A stretch of 64,000 nt of DNA, taken from positions 1,798,001 to 1,862,000 of the forward strand of contig NC_015976.1 in NCBI RefSeq assembly GCF_000283515.1, in the 5' to 3' direction. Source of the stretch: Sphingobium sp. SYK-6. Lineage in GTDB: Bacteria; Pseudomonadota; Alphaproteobacteria; Sphingomonadales; Sphingomonadaceae. The notes under the pieces are model-generated. The model did no database searches, was not told where the DNA came from, and saw only the letters and a program-made list of their open reading frames with translations. This document shows, in pieces, positions 44,304 through 54,182 of the stretch. Each line of letters opens with the position of its first letter. The first letter of the stretch is position 1. Both the position numbers and the translations under genes were made by a program.

Positions 44304-46703
44304 TCAGCCCCCAGCGGCCGATTTCTCCGCTTGCGCGATGACGGCGCTGGTCCGCACGAAACTGTCCGGATTGAGCGAGATCGAGTCGATGCCCTCGCCG
44401 ACCAGGAAGGCGGCGAAATCCGCATGGTTGCTGGGCGCCTGCCCGCATATCCCGATCTTGATGCCGGCCTCATGAGCCGCGCGAATGGCTTGGGCGATGG
44501 AGATCTTCACGGCCGGGTCCCGCTCGTCGAACATCGCGGCCAGCAGATCGGAGTCCCGATCGACGCCCAGGATGAGCTGGGTCAGGTCGTTCGAGCCGAT
44601 GGAAAAGCCATCGAAGCGCCTGGCGAATTCGCTCGCGAGGATGACGTTCGAGGGAATCTCGCACATCATGTAAACCTGCAGCCCATCCACGCCGCGCTGC
44701 AGGCCATTCTCCGCCATCACCGCCAGCACGCGGTCGGCCTCCGCCAGCGTGCGGCAGAAGGGGACCATGACGATGATGTTCGAGAAGCCCATGGCTTCCC
44801 GGGCCATCTTGAGGGCCTTGCATTCGAGCGCGAAGCCTTCCCGGTAGCGATCGTCATAATAACGGGATGCGCCACGAAAGCCGAGCATCGGGTTTTCCTC
44901 GCTCGGCTCGAAGGCGCTGCCGCCGATCAGATGGGCATATTCGTTGGTCTTGAAATCGCTGAGGCGGACAATGGCCGGATGCGGGAAGAAGGGCGCAGCC
45001 AGCCGGGCGATGCCGCGCGCGAGCGTCTCGACGAAGAAGTCGGGCGGGCTGGCGAAGCCCTTTGCCAGCGCATTGATCTGGCGCCGGTCCGCATCGGAAA
45101 TCCGCTCGGGATGCAGCAGCGCCATGGGATGGGCCTTGATGAGATTGTTGATGATGAACTCCATCCGGGCGAGGCCGACGCCCCGTGCCGGCAAGGGCCA
45201 CCACTGGAACGCGGCGGACGGCTCGGCGATGTTCAGCATGACGGCCGTTTCCGCCTGCGGAATGGCCGTCAGATCGATGTCCTCGACGATGAAATCGAGC
45301 AGGCCATCATAGACCAGGCCTTTGTCGCCCGACGCGCAGGACAGGGTGACTTGCTGGCCATCGCGGAGGATCGAGGTGCCCGAGCCGGTGCCCACGATGG
45401 CGGGCACGCCCAGCTCGCGGCTGACGATGGCGGCATGGCTGGTGCTGCCGCCCCGATCAGTGATGATCCCGGCGGCGCGTTTCATCACCGGCACCCAGTC
45501 CGGATCGGTATTGCCGGTGACCAGGATCGCGCCATCCGTGAAGCGGGCGATGTCCGAGGCATCCTGGATGAGGCAGATTTGTCCGCTGGCGATCGCGCTG
45601 CCGACGGCCACGCCGGAGAGCAGGGGACTTGCCTGCGTCTTCAGCTCATAGCGGCGGAACGTCTTCTGCTGCCCGGTCCCGTGGACTGTCTCGGGGCGTG
45701 CCTGGACCAGATAGAGAAGGCCGTTGCTGCCGTCCTTCGCCCATTCGAGGTCCATGGGCCGGCCGTAATGGGCTTCGACGGCGACCGCCCAGCGGCCGAG
45801 CTCGAGGATCTCCGCGTCGTCCAGCACGAATGCCAGCCGCTTGTCCGGATCGGTCGGGATCACGCGGGTCTGGTGCGCGGCATCCTGCGCATAGACCATC
45901 GTGATGGCTTTCTCGCCCCGGCTCTTCTCGATGATCGGGGCAGCGCCGGGCTTCTCCAGCAAGGCCTTGAAGACGACATAACGATCCGGATTGACGGCGC
46001 CCTGGACGACGGTCTCTCCCAGTCCCCAGGCAGCGCTGATCGTGGCGACGCCGGGAAAGCCGGATTCGGGGTCGATCGTGAAGATGACGCCCGAGCCGGC
46101 GAGATCCGAGCGAACCATCTGCTGGATGCCCACCGAGAGCGCCACCGAGAAATGATCGAAGCCCTTCGCCTCGCGATAGCTGATCGCGCGATCCGTGAAG
46201 AGCGAGGCGAAGCAGCGCAGGCAGGCATCCAGCAGCGCTTTTTCGCCCCGGATGTTGAGGAAGCTCTCGTGCTGCCCGGCAAAGCTCGCATCGGGCAGGT
46301 CCTCGGCGGTCGCGCTGCTGCGCACCGCGACGGCGGGGTCGCGCGTCTGCGTGATCTCGGACAGGCGCGCATAGGCGGTGCGGATCTGGCTGACGAGATC
46401 GTCCGGGAGGTGGCAGGCGAGGATGAGCGTGCGGATCGCGTGGCCCGCGTCCTGCAGGCTTTCCTCCCCGGCACGAAAGCGAGCGATGTGCGCTTCCATT
46501 GCCGGACGGACGCCGCCAGCCGCGATGAAGTCCCGATAGGCCTGCGCCGTCGTGGCGAAACCGGCGGGAACACGCACCCCGGCGGTTCCAAGCTGACGCA
46601 CCAGTTCGCCCAGGGAAGCGTTCTTCCCGCCAACGGACGGCACGTCGCCGATGGACAGGTCCTGAAACCATATCACGGCCGGATCAGTGGGTTGATGCGC
46701 CAT
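44304..46703 (-). CDS. ppsA: Phosphoenolpyruvate synthase
   Basis: 799 aa. Converts pyruvate, ATP and water to PEP, AMP and Pi for gluconeogenesis. Order of domains: N-terminal ATP-grasp (VPSVGGKNASLGELVRQL; RSSATAEDLPDASFAGQHESFLN; GEVVQGAV-like GETVVQGAVNPDRY), the swivelling His domain with the phospho-His in TDRGGSTSHAAIVSRELGVPAIVG, and the PEP-binding barrel (GVGLARMEFIINN; GSNDLTQLILGVDRDS). ATG 46703 follows GAAGGGAGAGAAAA. Longer in-frame starts lie in non-homologous sequence. Divergent from mrpA. Confidence 0.96.
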   Translation of the reverse strand: MAHQPTDPAVIWFQDLSIGDVPSVGGKNASLGELVRQLGTAGVRVPAGFATTAQAYRDFIAAGGVRPAMEAHIARFRAGEESLQDAGHAIRTLILACHLPDDLVSQIRTAYARLSEITQTRDPAVAVRSSATAEDLPDASFAGQHESFLNIRGEKALLDACLRCFASLFTDRAISYREAKGFDHFSVALSVGIQQMVRSDLAGSGVIFTIDPESGFPGVATISAAWGLGETVVQGAVNPDRYVVFKALLEKPGAAPIIEKSRGEKAITMVYAQDAAHQTRVIPTDPDKRLAFVLDDAEILELGRWAVAVEAHYGRPMDLEWAKDGSNGLLYLVQARPETVHGTGQQKTFRRYELKTQASPLLSGVAVGSAIASGQICLIQDASDIARFTDGAILVTGNTDPDWVPVMKRAAGIITDRGGSTSHAAIVSRELGVPAIVGTGSGTSILRDGQQVTLSCASGDKGLVYDGLLDFIVEDIDLTAIPQAETAVMLNIAEPSAAFQWWPLPARGVGLARMEFIINNLIKAHPMALLHPERISDADRRQINALAKGFASPPDFFVETLARGIARLAAPFFPHPAIVRLSDFKTNEYAHLIGGSAFEPSEENPMLGFRGASRYYDDRYREGFALECKALKMAREAMGFSNIIVMVPFCRTLAEADRVLAVMAENGLQRGVDGLQVYMMCEIPSNVILASEFARRFDGFSIGSNDLTQLILGVDRDSDLLAAMFDERDPAVKISIAQAIRAAHEAGIKIGICGQAPSNHADFAAFLVGEGIDSISLNPDSFVRTSAVIAQAEKSAAGG

Positions 46704-46941
46704 TTTTCTCTCCCTTCGAATGCGACGGGTTGATTCGCTGCCGGACAGACATGGACAACCAAAAGGGGGCTGCGGCAGGGACCGGGTCATGACTAGGTGG
46801 GGAGGAGCGCCTGTGCCTTGATCGAGGTCAGGCCGGGGAAATCGCGCGGGAGGAAAGGGGTGGCCGGAATACAGCCCTAAGCGCCGGATTTGATTGCACA
46901 TCGCGAGCCATGCTGACACTGAGGCGGAGCGGAGGACCGGA

Positions 46942-49794
46942 TTGCTACTGCTGCTACTGATCGCCTTGCCCTTTCTGGGCACCTTGCTCCTTGCGTCGCT
47001 CGGAAGCGCCGGACGCACGGTCCAGGCGACCGCTGCAGGCGCCATGACTGGCGCGGCGCTGCTCATTCTGGTCAGTCTGGCGCCATCCGTGCTGCAGGGC
47101 GAGGTGCCGGCGGCGCGTCTCGACTGGGTCCCCGGCCTCGGCCTCGCGTTCAGCCTGTTCCTCGATCCGCTCGGCCTCATGTTCGCCGGGCTGATCCTGG
47201 GCATCGGCCTGCTCATCATCATCTATGCGCGCTTTTATCTCTCCGCGGCCGATCCCATGGGGCGCTTCCTTTCCTATCTGCTGCTGTTCCAGGGCGCGAT
47301 GCTGGGCATCGTGATCTCGGACAACCTGCTGCTGTTGCTCGTCTTCTGGGAACTCACCAGCCTGTCCTCCTTCCTGCTGATCGGCTTCTGGCGGCACGAA
47401 TCGGAAGCGCGGCAGGGCGCCCGCATGGCGCTGCTGGTGACGGGCGGCGGCGGCCTTGCGCTGATGGCGGGCCTGCTGCTGCTCGGGCAGGCGGCCGGCA
47501 GCTACGAACTGACCAGCATCCTCGCGAGTGGCGACGCCATCCGCCATTCGAGCCTCTATCCCGTGGCGCTCGTGCTGATCCTGATCGGCTGCTTCGCCAA
47601 GTCGGCCCAGTTCCCGTTCCACTTCTGGCTGCCGCACGCCATGGCCGCGCCGACGCCGGTGAGCGCCTATCTGCACTCGGCAACGATGGTGAAGGCAGGC
47701 ATATTCCTGCTGGCGCGCCTCTGGCCGGTGCTGGCCGGGACGGAGCTGTGGTTCTATCTGGTCGCCACCACCGGCCTCGTCACCATGCTGATCGGTGCGA
47801 CCGTGGCGCTGTTCCGGCACGATCTCAAATCGATCCTCGCTTATTCGACGATCAGCCAGCTCGGCATGCTGACGATGCTGTTCGGCTTCGGTACGCCGGC
47901 CGCCGCTATCGTCGGCCTGTTCCACATCCTCAATCATGCGACTTTCAAGGCGGCGCTGTTCATGAACGCCGGCATCGTCGACCATGAGGCAGGCACCCGC
48001 GACATCCGCGCGCTGGGCGGACTGGCCACGCTCATGCCGATCACGGCGACGCTGGGCATCGTCGCGGCGGCCTCCATGGCCGGCATTCCGCCCCTCAACG
48101 GCTTCCTCTCCAAGGAAATGATGCTGGAAGAGGCGACGCATTTCCAGTGGCTTGGATCGTCCTGGTTGATCCCGGCGCTGGCGACGCTCGGCGCGCTGCT
48201 CTCGGTGGCCTATTCGCTGCGCTACATCGTGCAGGTCTATCTCGGGCCGCGCCGGGCGAGCTATCCCGGCAAGCCGCACGATCCATCCTTCGGCTTGTGG
48301 GGACCATCCGGCCTGCTCGTGCTGCTGGTGATCGCCATCGGCCTGTGGCCCGCCACCATCGCGGCGCCGCTGATCCTCCCCGTCGCGCAGGCGGTCACGG
48401 GTGATGCCGCCATCCGCTTCGCGCCCAAGCTCTGGCATGGCTTTACGCCGGCCCTGTACATGAGCGTGCTGGCGATCGGGGGCGGCGCCATCCTGCTGGC
48501 GCGGCACGCCGGCCTGCTCTCGCTCTGGGAGCGGCTGCCGCTGCCTTATGCCAAGCCGCTGTTCGAGCGCGGGGTGGAGATGGTCGTCCACGCCAGCCGG
48601 ACAATGACGCTGTTCGTTCACAACCAGTCGCTCCAGCGGCAGATGGCGTTCCTGTTCCTCGTCGCCATTCTCCTGGGTGTCGAAGGCGCGATGACAGGCG
48701 GGCTGCCGGCAGGGACAGGCCCCACGCTGCCCGCGCCGCCGCTCGCCGTGGTGGCCTGGCTGCTGCTGATCTGCGCGACGCTGGCCGTGGTGCGCGCCCA
48801 GCGGCAACGCTATCTGACGCTGATCTTCATCAGCGTCATCGGCCTGATCGTCTCGCTCGCTTTCATCTACCTCTCGGCGCCCGACCTCGCGCTCACGCAG
48901 ATCTCCGTGGAAGTGGTGACGATCCTGCTGCTGCTGCTGGCGCTCAATCTCCTGCCGAAGACGCCGCCACGCCTGTCCGGCAACGCGCGGCGTCTGCGCG
49001 ATGCCGTGCTGGGCGGGGCAGGGGGGCTCGCGACGGGCGTAGCGGCCTATGCTGTCATGACCCGGCAACCCAATGACCCGATCTCGCAATATCATTGGGC
49101 GAACAGCTATTCGGGCGGTGGCGGCACCAATGTTGTCAACGTGACGCTGGTGGATTTCCGCGCCTTCGACACCTTCGGCGAGATCATCGTGCTCGGCATC
49201 GCGGCGCTCACTATCTTCGCGCTGCTGCAGACCGCGATCATGGGTGCCTCGGGACGGCGGCTGCTCGCCTGGATCCCGGACATCGTCCGCTCCCCCGAGC
49301 GCCATCCGATGATGTTCGTCGTGGCGACGCGCCTGCTGTTCCCGCTGGCCGTGCTGGTCGGCCTCTACATCTTCCTGCGCGGCCACAACATGCCGGGCGG
49401 CGGCTTCATTGCCGGGCTTGTCATCTCCATCGCGATGCTGATGCAATATATGGCGTCCGGCTTCGAATGGGCCGAGCAGCGCCGGCAGGTGGACGAGCAT
49501 CTGATGATCGGCCTCGGCGTCATCATCGCGGCGCTGACGGGCCTGGGATCGCTGGCGTTCGGCCTGCCCGTCTTCACCAGCGCTTTCGGCTACTTCACCT
49601 TGCCGGTCGTCGGCACGTTCGAGCTGGCGACGGCCATGCTGTTCGACATCGGCGTGGCCATGACCGTGATCGGCGCAGTGATGCTCGCGCTCGCCGAGCT
49701 CAGCAACATCGCCCAGCGCGCGCAGAAGGAAGTGTTCCCGGACAGCGGCCCGATGGACATCGACCCGGCCCGGATCAGGAAGGAGCTGTCATGA
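46942..49794 (+). CDS. mrpA: Mrp antiporter subunit A fused with MrpB (MrpA/B)
   Basis: 950 aa from TTG 46942, six bases behind GGAGG; the longer TTG 46894 lacks a ribosome binding site. MrpA is the largest, NuoL-like subunit (LLVFWELTSLSSFLLIGFW, SAQFPFHFWLPHAMAAPTPVSAYLHSATMVKAGIFLLARLWP, HDLKSILAYSTISQLGMLTM). The C-terminal part carries the MrpB domain (FLRGHNMPGGGFIAGLVISIAMLMQYMASG). Fusion of A and B marks a group 2 (PhaA'-type) Mrp operon with six genes. The complex exchanges Na+/K+ for H+ and supports pH and salt tolerance. First gene of the operon. Confidence 0.95.
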   Translation: MLLLLLIALPFLGTLLLASLGSAGRTVQATAAGAMTGAALLILVSLAPSVLQGEVPAARLDWVPGLGLAFSLFLDPLGLMFAGLILGIGLLIIIYARFYLSAADPMGRFLSYLLLFQGAMLGIVISDNLLLLLVFWELTSLSSFLLIGFWRHESEARQGARMALLVTGGGGLALMAGLLLLGQAAGSYELTSILASGDAIRHSSLYPVALVLILIGCFAKSAQFPFHFWLPHAMAAPTPVSAYLHSATMVKAGIFLLARLWPVLAGTELWFYLVATTGLVTMLIGATVALFRHDLKSILAYSTISQLGMLTMLFGFGTPAAAIVGLFHILNHATFKAALFMNAGIVDHEAGTRDIRALGGLATLMPITATLGIVAAASMAGIPPLNGFLSKEMMLEEATHFQWLGSSWLIPALATLGALLSVAYSLRYIVQVYLGPRRASYPGKPHDPSFGLWGPSGLLVLLVIAIGLWPATIAAPLILPVAQAVTGDAAIRFAPKLWHGFTPALYMSVLAIGGGAILLARHAGLLSLWERLPLPYAKPLFERGVEMVVHASRTMTLFVHNQSLQRQMAFLFLVAILLGVEGAMTGGLPAGTGPTLPAPPLAVVAWLLLICATLAVVRAQRQRYLTLIFISVIGLIVSLAFIYLSAPDLALTQISVEVVTILLLLLALNLLPKTPPRLSGNARRLRDAVLGGAGGLATGVAAYAVMTRQPNDPISQYHWANSYSGGGGTNVVNVTLVDFRAFDTFGEIIVLGIAALTIFALLQTAIMGASGRRLLAWIPDIVRSPERHPMMFVVATRLLFPLAVLVGLYIFLRGHNMPGGGFIAGLVISIAMLMQYMASGFEWAEQRRQVDEHLMIGLGVIIAALTGLGSLAFGLPVFTSAFGYFTLPVVGTFELATAMLFDIGVAMTVIGAVMLALAELSNIAQRAQKEVFPDSGPMDIDPARIRKELS

Positions 49795-50144
49795 GCATGG
49801 AATTCCTGATCGCCAGCGCCATCGCGGTGCTCACGGCGGCGGGCATTTATCTGTGCCTGCGGGCGCGGACCTTCCAGGTCGTGCTCGGCCTCGCCATGCT
49901 CTCTTATGCCATCAACCTGTTCCTGTTCTCGATGGGCCGGCTGAAAGTGGATCGCCCGCCGATCTACGAGAAAGGGCTGATGGACTATACGGACCCGCTG
50001 CCACAGGCGCTGGTGCTCACCGCGATCGTCATCGCGTTCGGCATGACGGCGTTGGTGGTGGTGCTTTCGCTGCGCTCCTATCTCGAAAGCGGGACGGACC
50101 AGGTGGACGGCAAGCCCGACCCGGACGAGCGCGGGGAGCCGTGA
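49791..50144 (+). CDS. mrpC: Mrp antiporter subunit C
   Basis: 117 aa, NuoK-like: LTAAGIYLCLRARTFQVVLGLAMLSYAINLFLFSMGRL then DPLPQALVLTAIVIAFGMTALVVVLSLR. Start overlaps the mrpA stop (ATGA), stop overlaps mrpD by one base. Three transmembrane helices in the usual MrpC layout. Confidence 0.96.
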   Translation: MSMEFLIASAIAVLTAAGIYLCLRARTFQVVLGLAMLSYAINLFLFSMGRLKVDRPPIYEKGLMDYTDPLPQALVLTAIVIAFGMTALVVVLSLRSYLESGTDQVDGKPDPDERGEP

Positions 50145-51679
50145 TGGATCAGCTGATCGTCGCGCCTCTTCTCCTGCCGGCCATCGCGGCCGCCGCCTCG
50201 CTGCTCTTCATGCGGCGCCGGCGCTGGATCGGCGCGGCCCTGTCGCTGGGCAGCGTGCTGCTGCTGATCGCCCTCGCGCTCCACATGCTGCTCACCGCCA
50301 GCACAGGCGCGGTCAACGCTTATGCACTCGGGAACTGGCCTGCGCCGTTCGGCATCGTGCTGGTGCTGGACCGGCTCGCCGCGCTCATGCTGCTGCTGAC
50401 CGCGCTGCTGGCGCTGCCGGTGCTGGCCCATGCCGTCATCTCGGGGCTCGACCGGAAGGGCTGGCACTTTCACCCGCTCTTCCAGTTCCAGCTTCTCGGG
50501 CTGAACGGCGCTTTCCTGACCGGCGACCTGTTCAATCTGTTCGTCTTCTTCGAAGTGCTGCTGATCGCCTCCTATGGCCTGATGCTCCACGGCCAGGGGC
50601 CCGAGCGCCTGAAGGCGGGCGTCCAGTATGTCGTCATCAACCTCGTCGGCTCGACGCTGTTCCTCATCGCGCTCGGGATCCTCTATGGCGTGACGGGCAC
50701 GCTCAACATGGCGGACATGGCAGTGCGCATTCCCGCCCTGCCGGCAAGCGACGGCGGGCTCGTCCGAGCGGGGGCGCTGATCCTGCTGTGCGTCTTCGCG
50801 CTCAAGGCGGCGCTGCTGCCGCTGCATCTCTGGCTGCCGCGCACTTATGCCGCGACATCGCCCGCCGTCGCGGCGTTCTTCGCCATCATGACCAAGGTGG
50901 GCATCTACGCCATCATCCGCACCGTGCCGCTGATCTTCGGCGCGCAGGCAGGCGCGGCGGCCTGGGCGCCGATGCCGTGGATGCTGCCCAGCGCGCTGGC
51001 GACGACCATCATCGGTTTCCTGGGGCTGCTCGCCGCGCGGGGCCTGCGCGATCTCGCCGCCTTCGCCCTGATCGGATCGACCGGCACGCTGCTGATCTCC
51101 GTCTCGCGCTTCGATCCCGGCGCGATGGCAGCGGGCCTCTATTATCTCCCGCATACGACGCTGACGGCGGCCCTGCTGTTCATCCTCGTCGACATCATCG
51201 CGCGCCGGCGCGGGAGCTATGGCGACGCTGTGGTGCCGGGCGTGCGCTTCGCCGGGCTGGAACGCCTTTCCCTGCTTTACCTGCTGGCGGCCATGGCGCT
51301 GGTGGGGATGCCGCCGCTCTCCGGTTTCATCGGCAAGCTGCTGATCCTGCAGGCGACCCTGACCGACCCGTGGCGCGCCTGGATCTGGGCGACCATCCTC
51401 GGCACGACGCTGCTCGGCATGCTCGGCATGGCCCGGGTGGGAAGCGCGATCTTCTGGAAAAGCGCTTCGGCGATGCCGCAGCCTTCCTTCCGCACCGCGG
51501 CGCCCTCGCCGCCGGGTTTCACGGAGCTGCTGCCGGTGCTTTTCCTGCTCCTGCTCCTTGGTGGCCTGACCGTGGGTGCGGGCGTAGCGAGCCACTATGC
51601 CCAGGAGACCGCCAGCCAGATCTTCGCGCCGGCCGCCTATATCGAGGCGGTGCTCGGCCCGGCAGTGGGGGAGCGATAA
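50144..51679 (+). CDS. mrpD: Mrp antiporter subunit D
   Basis: 511 aa, NuoN/M-like antiporter subunit: FLTGDLFNLFVFFEVLLIASYGLMLHG, FALKAALLPLHLWLPRTYAATSPAVAAFFAIMTKVGIYAIIR and MPPLSGFIGKLLILQA are the hallmarks, with the conserved Glu and Lys residues in the helices. Start was set at ATG 50144 overlapping the mrpC stop; the frame upstream of that is a shadow of mrpC. Confidence 0.96.
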   Translation: MDQLIVAPLLLPAIAAAASLLFMRRRRWIGAALSLGSVLLLIALALHMLLTASTGAVNAYALGNWPAPFGIVLVLDRLAALMLLLTALLALPVLAHAVISGLDRKGWHFHPLFQFQLLGLNGAFLTGDLFNLFVFFEVLLIASYGLMLHGQGPERLKAGVQYVVINLVGSTLFLIALGILYGVTGTLNMADMAVRIPALPASDGGLVRAGALILLCVFALKAALLPLHLWLPRTYAATSPAVAAFFAIMTKVGIYAIIRTVPLIFGAQAGAAAWAPMPWMLPSALATTIIGFLGLLAARGLRDLAAFALIGSTGTLLISVSRFDPGAMAAGLYYLPHTTLTAALLFILVDIIARRRGSYGDAVVPGVRFAGLERLSLLYLLAAMALVGMPPLSGFIGKLLILQATLTDPWRAWIWATILGTTLLGMLGMARVGSAIFWKSASAMPQPSFRTAAPSPPGFTELLPVLFLLLLLGGLTVGAGVASHYAQETASQIFAPAAYIEAVLGPAVGER

Positions 51680-51680
51680 C

Positions 51681-52172
51681 ATGCTGCGACGGCTTTTCCC
51701 GCATCCCGGCCTCTTCGTCCTGCTGGTGATCGTCTGGATGCTGATGCTCAACAGCCTCACGCCGGGCGGCCTGCTGCTGGGGCTCGTCTTCGCCACGCTC
51801 GTGCCGATCTTCACCGGGCCGTTCTGGCCGGACCGGCCGCTGCTGCGCTTCGGCTGGCCGATGGTGGCCTATCTGGGCATCGTGCTGTGGGACATCGTGG
51901 TGGCGAATTTCCAGGTGGCCGCGCTGATCCTGTTCCGGCGCAATCGCGACCTGCGCTCGCACTGGCTGTTCGTGCCGCTGGACCTCACTTCCGCCGAGGC
52001 GATCACGACGTTGGCCGGGACGATCAGCCTGACGCCGGGAACAGTCTCGGCGGACGTCTCGACCGACGGGCGCCATCTTCTCGTCCATGCGCTGGACGTG
52101 CCGGACGAGGCTGCCGAAGTGGCGCGGATCAAGTCCCGCTACGAAGCCCGGCTGAAGGGGATCTTCCCATGA
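51681..52172 (+). CDS. mrpE: Mrp antiporter subunit E
   Basis: 163 aa: LVIVWMLMLNSLTPGGLLLGLVFATLVP, VLWDIVVANFQVAALIL and SITLTPGT-like TISLTPGTVSADVSTDGRHLLVHALDV, the MrpE/PhaE pattern. ATG 51681 directly follows the mrpD TAA. Confidence 0.95.
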   Translation: MLRRLFPHPGLFVLLVIVWMLMLNSLTPGGLLLGLVFATLVPIFTGPFWPDRPLLRFGWPMVAYLGIVLWDIVVANFQVAALILFRRNRDLRSHWLFVPLDLTSAEAITTLAGTISLTPGTVSADVSTDGRHLLVHALDVPDEAAEVARIKSRYEARLKGIFP

Positions 52173-52438
52173 TCGGCATCGCGCTCATTATCGCCCTGGG
52201 CTGCGTGGGACTGGCCATGCTGCTCAACCTCTACCGGCTGCTCAAGGGCCCCAACAGCAGCGACCGCATCCTCGCGCTCGACACGATGGTGATCAACGCG
52301 ATCGCGCTCATCATCCTGTTCGGCATCTACGAGACCAGCACGACCTATTTCGAGGCGGCACTCCTGCTGGCGATGGTCGGCTTCGTGGGGACTGTCGCCT
52401 ATTGCAAGTTCCTGCTGCGGGGGGACATCGTGGAATGA
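52169..52438 (+). CDS. mrpF: Mrp antiporter subunit F
   Basis: 89 aa: LYRLLKGPNSSDRILALDTMVINAIALIILFGI and YFEAALLLAMVGFVGTVAYCKFLLRGDIVE, the MrpF motif with the conserved DR. It overlaps mrpE by four bases and mrpG by four bases. Confidence 0.96.
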   Translation: MIGIALIIALGCVGLAMLLNLYRLLKGPNSSDRILALDTMVINAIALIILFGIYETSTTYFEAALLLAMVGFVGTVAYCKFLLRGDIVE

Positions 52439-52842
52439 GCCTGGACGTGATCGCCGAGGCGCTCATCGCCTTCCTCATCCTGCTCGGCGGGGCCTTCGCG
52501 CTCATCGGCAGCTGGGGCCTCACGCGGCTGCCGACGCTGATGAGCCGCCTGCACGGGCCGACCAAGGCGACGACGCTGGGCGTGGGAAGCTGCCTCATCT
52601 CCTCCATGATCTACTTTCCGCTCAAGGCGGGCAGCTGGTCGGCGCACGAGCTGCTCATCACGCTCTTCCTCTTCATCACCGCGCCCGTCTCGGCGAACAT
52701 GATCGCCAAGGCGCATCTCCACCGGCGGCGCAGCGGCGATGACGGGGAAGGGGGGAAGGCCATCCACGACCCCCTGCCGCCGCCGCCACCCGAGGCCCAT
52801 TGGGCAAGCTTCGGCAGCGAGGACGGCGCGAGGATGCCGTAG
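52435..52842 (+). CDS. mrpG: Mrp antiporter subunit G
   Basis: 135 aa: LLGGAFALIGSWGLTRLPTLMSRLHGPTKATTLGVG and LLITLFLFITAPVSANMIAKAHLHR, then a Pro-rich tail (DPLPPPPPEAHW). Last gene of the operon; ATG 52435 overlaps the mrpF stop. Confidence 0.95.
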   Translation: MSLDVIAEALIAFLILLGGAFALIGSWGLTRLPTLMSRLHGPTKATTLGVGSCLISSMIYFPLKAGSWSAHELLITLFLFITAPVSANMIAKAHLHRRRSGDDGEGGKAIHDPLPPPPPEAHWASFGSEDGARMP

Positions 52843-52923
52843 CGGCAGGGGCAGCGTGATCCCGCGAAAGGCTGGCGCGCGAGGGATGACTTTGGATTTC
52901 CGCTCGGCTAAGGACCTGCCAGG

Positions 52924-53328
52924 ATGCTGCCGCTTCGTGCCCTTTTCCTGCGTCATCGCGCAATCGCCCTGCTGCTGGTGCTCGCCGCGCTGTGCATGAA
53001 GGCGCTGGTGCCGGGCGGCTACATGATCGGGCAGAACAGCAAGGTACTGACCGTCCAGATCTGCCATGACGGGCTCGGCGAGCCGGTCACCAGGCAAATC
53101 GTCATTCCGATGAACGGCGAACCCGGCGATCACGGCAGCAAGCAGGGGAAAAGCGACTGCGCTTTCTCCTCGCTCTCCATGGCTTCGCTGGCCGGGGCGG
53201 GACCAGCGTTGCTCGCCATCGCGCTCGCCTTCATCATCGCGCTCGGCTTCGCGCCGGTGCGGCTGCCGCATCCCCGGCGCATCTTCCATCTCCGTCCGCC
53301 GCTGCGCGGGCCACCGGCGTTCGCCTGA
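52924..53328 (+). CDS. DUF2946 family protein
   Basis: 134 aa. The N-terminal helix ALLLVLAALCMKALVPGGYMI is the DUF2946 signature, followed by a periplasmic part with QICHDGLG and a second helix (GAGPALLAIALAFIIALGF). Members often accompany TonB receptors and metal-uptake genes; function is unknown, with copper sometimes proposed. AAGGACC precedes the ATG. It starts 81 bases past mrpG and leads toward the TonB receptor gene. Confidence 0.78.
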   Translation: MLPLRALFLRHRAIALLLVLAALCMKALVPGGYMIGQNSKVLTVQICHDGLGEPVTRQIVIPMNGEPGDHGSKQGKSDCAFSSLSMASLAGAGPALLAIALAFIIALGFAPVRLPHPRRIFHLRPPLRGPPAFA

Positions 53329-53406
53329 CAAAACCGCATTTTGTCGGACCGGCCGGTCTGAGCGCCTGATCGCGCGCATGCACCGGCCCTGCCGGAGCAT
53401 TTTCCT

Positions 53407-53943
53407 ATGTATCAGTTACTGCGCCGTTCACCCGAACGGCCCTGGGGCGCGCCCCGCCACGAGCTGCCGCCCGGTTCATCACGAGACGACACGACCGACC
53501 ATCCCCTCATCCTGCACATGCGGGAGAACCGCTCGCACCTGACCCGCGCGGCGCGGGCGTGCGTCGGCATGATCGCCCTGCTGTTCATGCTGACCACCCT
53601 TGGTCCCGCGATGGAGGGGCAATGGCCGGTGCCGGTCTTCTCGATGGTCACCATCGCCGCGCTGACCTTCGCGCTGGAGCGGCATGCACGATCCCGACCC
53701 GCCAGCGAGACGCTCGAGCTCGATGACGGCCGCGTGCGGCACCGCGACAGCGCCGGGCGCAGCGTGGACTATCCCGCCTGCTGGATGCGGCTCGCCACGG
53801 AAGGGCGAAGCGCGGCCGAATTGCGCCTCTTCCTGCGGTGCCGGGAGGGCGCGATCGAGTTCGGGCGCTGCCTGAGCCTCGACGAGAAGCGAGAGGTGGC
53901 GCCACTGGTGGCACGCGCCCTCGCCGCCGCGCGGGGGCGTTGA
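53407..53943 (+). CDS. DUF2244 family membrane protein
   Basis: 178 aa. Two adjacent helices (RACVGMIALLFMLTTLGPAM; PVFSMVTIAALTFALER) and a C-terminal domain ELDDGRVRHRDSAGRSVDYPACWMRL ... LFLRCREGAIEFGRCLSLDEKREVAPLVARAL, the DUF2244 layout. The long N-terminal ~45 residues before the first helix are not conserved-looking, so a later start (for instance ATG 53518, MRENRSHLTRAAR) is possible. It ends three bases before the next small gene. Confidence 0.72.
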   Translation: MYQLLRRSPERPWGAPRHELPPGSSRDDTTDHPLILHMRENRSHLTRAARACVGMIALLFMLTTLGPAMEGQWPVPVFSMVTIAALTFALERHARSRPASETLELDDGRVRHRDSAGRSVDYPACWMRLATEGRSAAELRLFLRCREGAIEFGRCLSLDEKREVAPLVARALAAARGR

Positions 53944-53945
53944 GG

Positions 53946-54152
53946 ATGCGCTGGCTCGCTCTTCCCGAGAGGCGCGCGCGGCAACTGCGTCGCTTCCGCC
54001 GCCGCACCTGGCTGCTGGTCGCGCTCTGCTTCGTCGCGCGCGGCGCGGACGCGGCGCTGGGCCTCGACCTCATCGAACATATCCCGCCGGTCGCCGCCCA
54101 GGACGCGGCGACCTGCCTGCATGACGCCCGCCATTCCGGCGCCGGCGCCTGA
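53946..54152 (+). CDS. Small hypothetical membrane protein
   Basis: 68 aa from ATG 53946, directly after the DUF2244 stop, with the tgagg of that stop region as ribosome binding site. Basic N-terminus (RARQLRRFRRRTW) and one helix (LLVALCFVARGADAALGL), then a short tail with one Cys and His residues. No family recognised; the tight spacing to both neighbours supports its being real. Confidence 0.5.
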   Translation: MRWLALPERRARQLRRFRRRTWLLVALCFVARGADAALGLDLIEHIPPVAAQDAATCLHDARHSGAGA

Positions 54153-54182
54153 CCAGACCATATCCAGACAGGAACACAGACC

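Noticed and set aside
46894..46941. Longer mrpA start at TTG 46894
   Set aside because: The TTG at 46942 has a GGAGG site at the right distance while the upstream one has none, and the extra residues are not MrpA-like.
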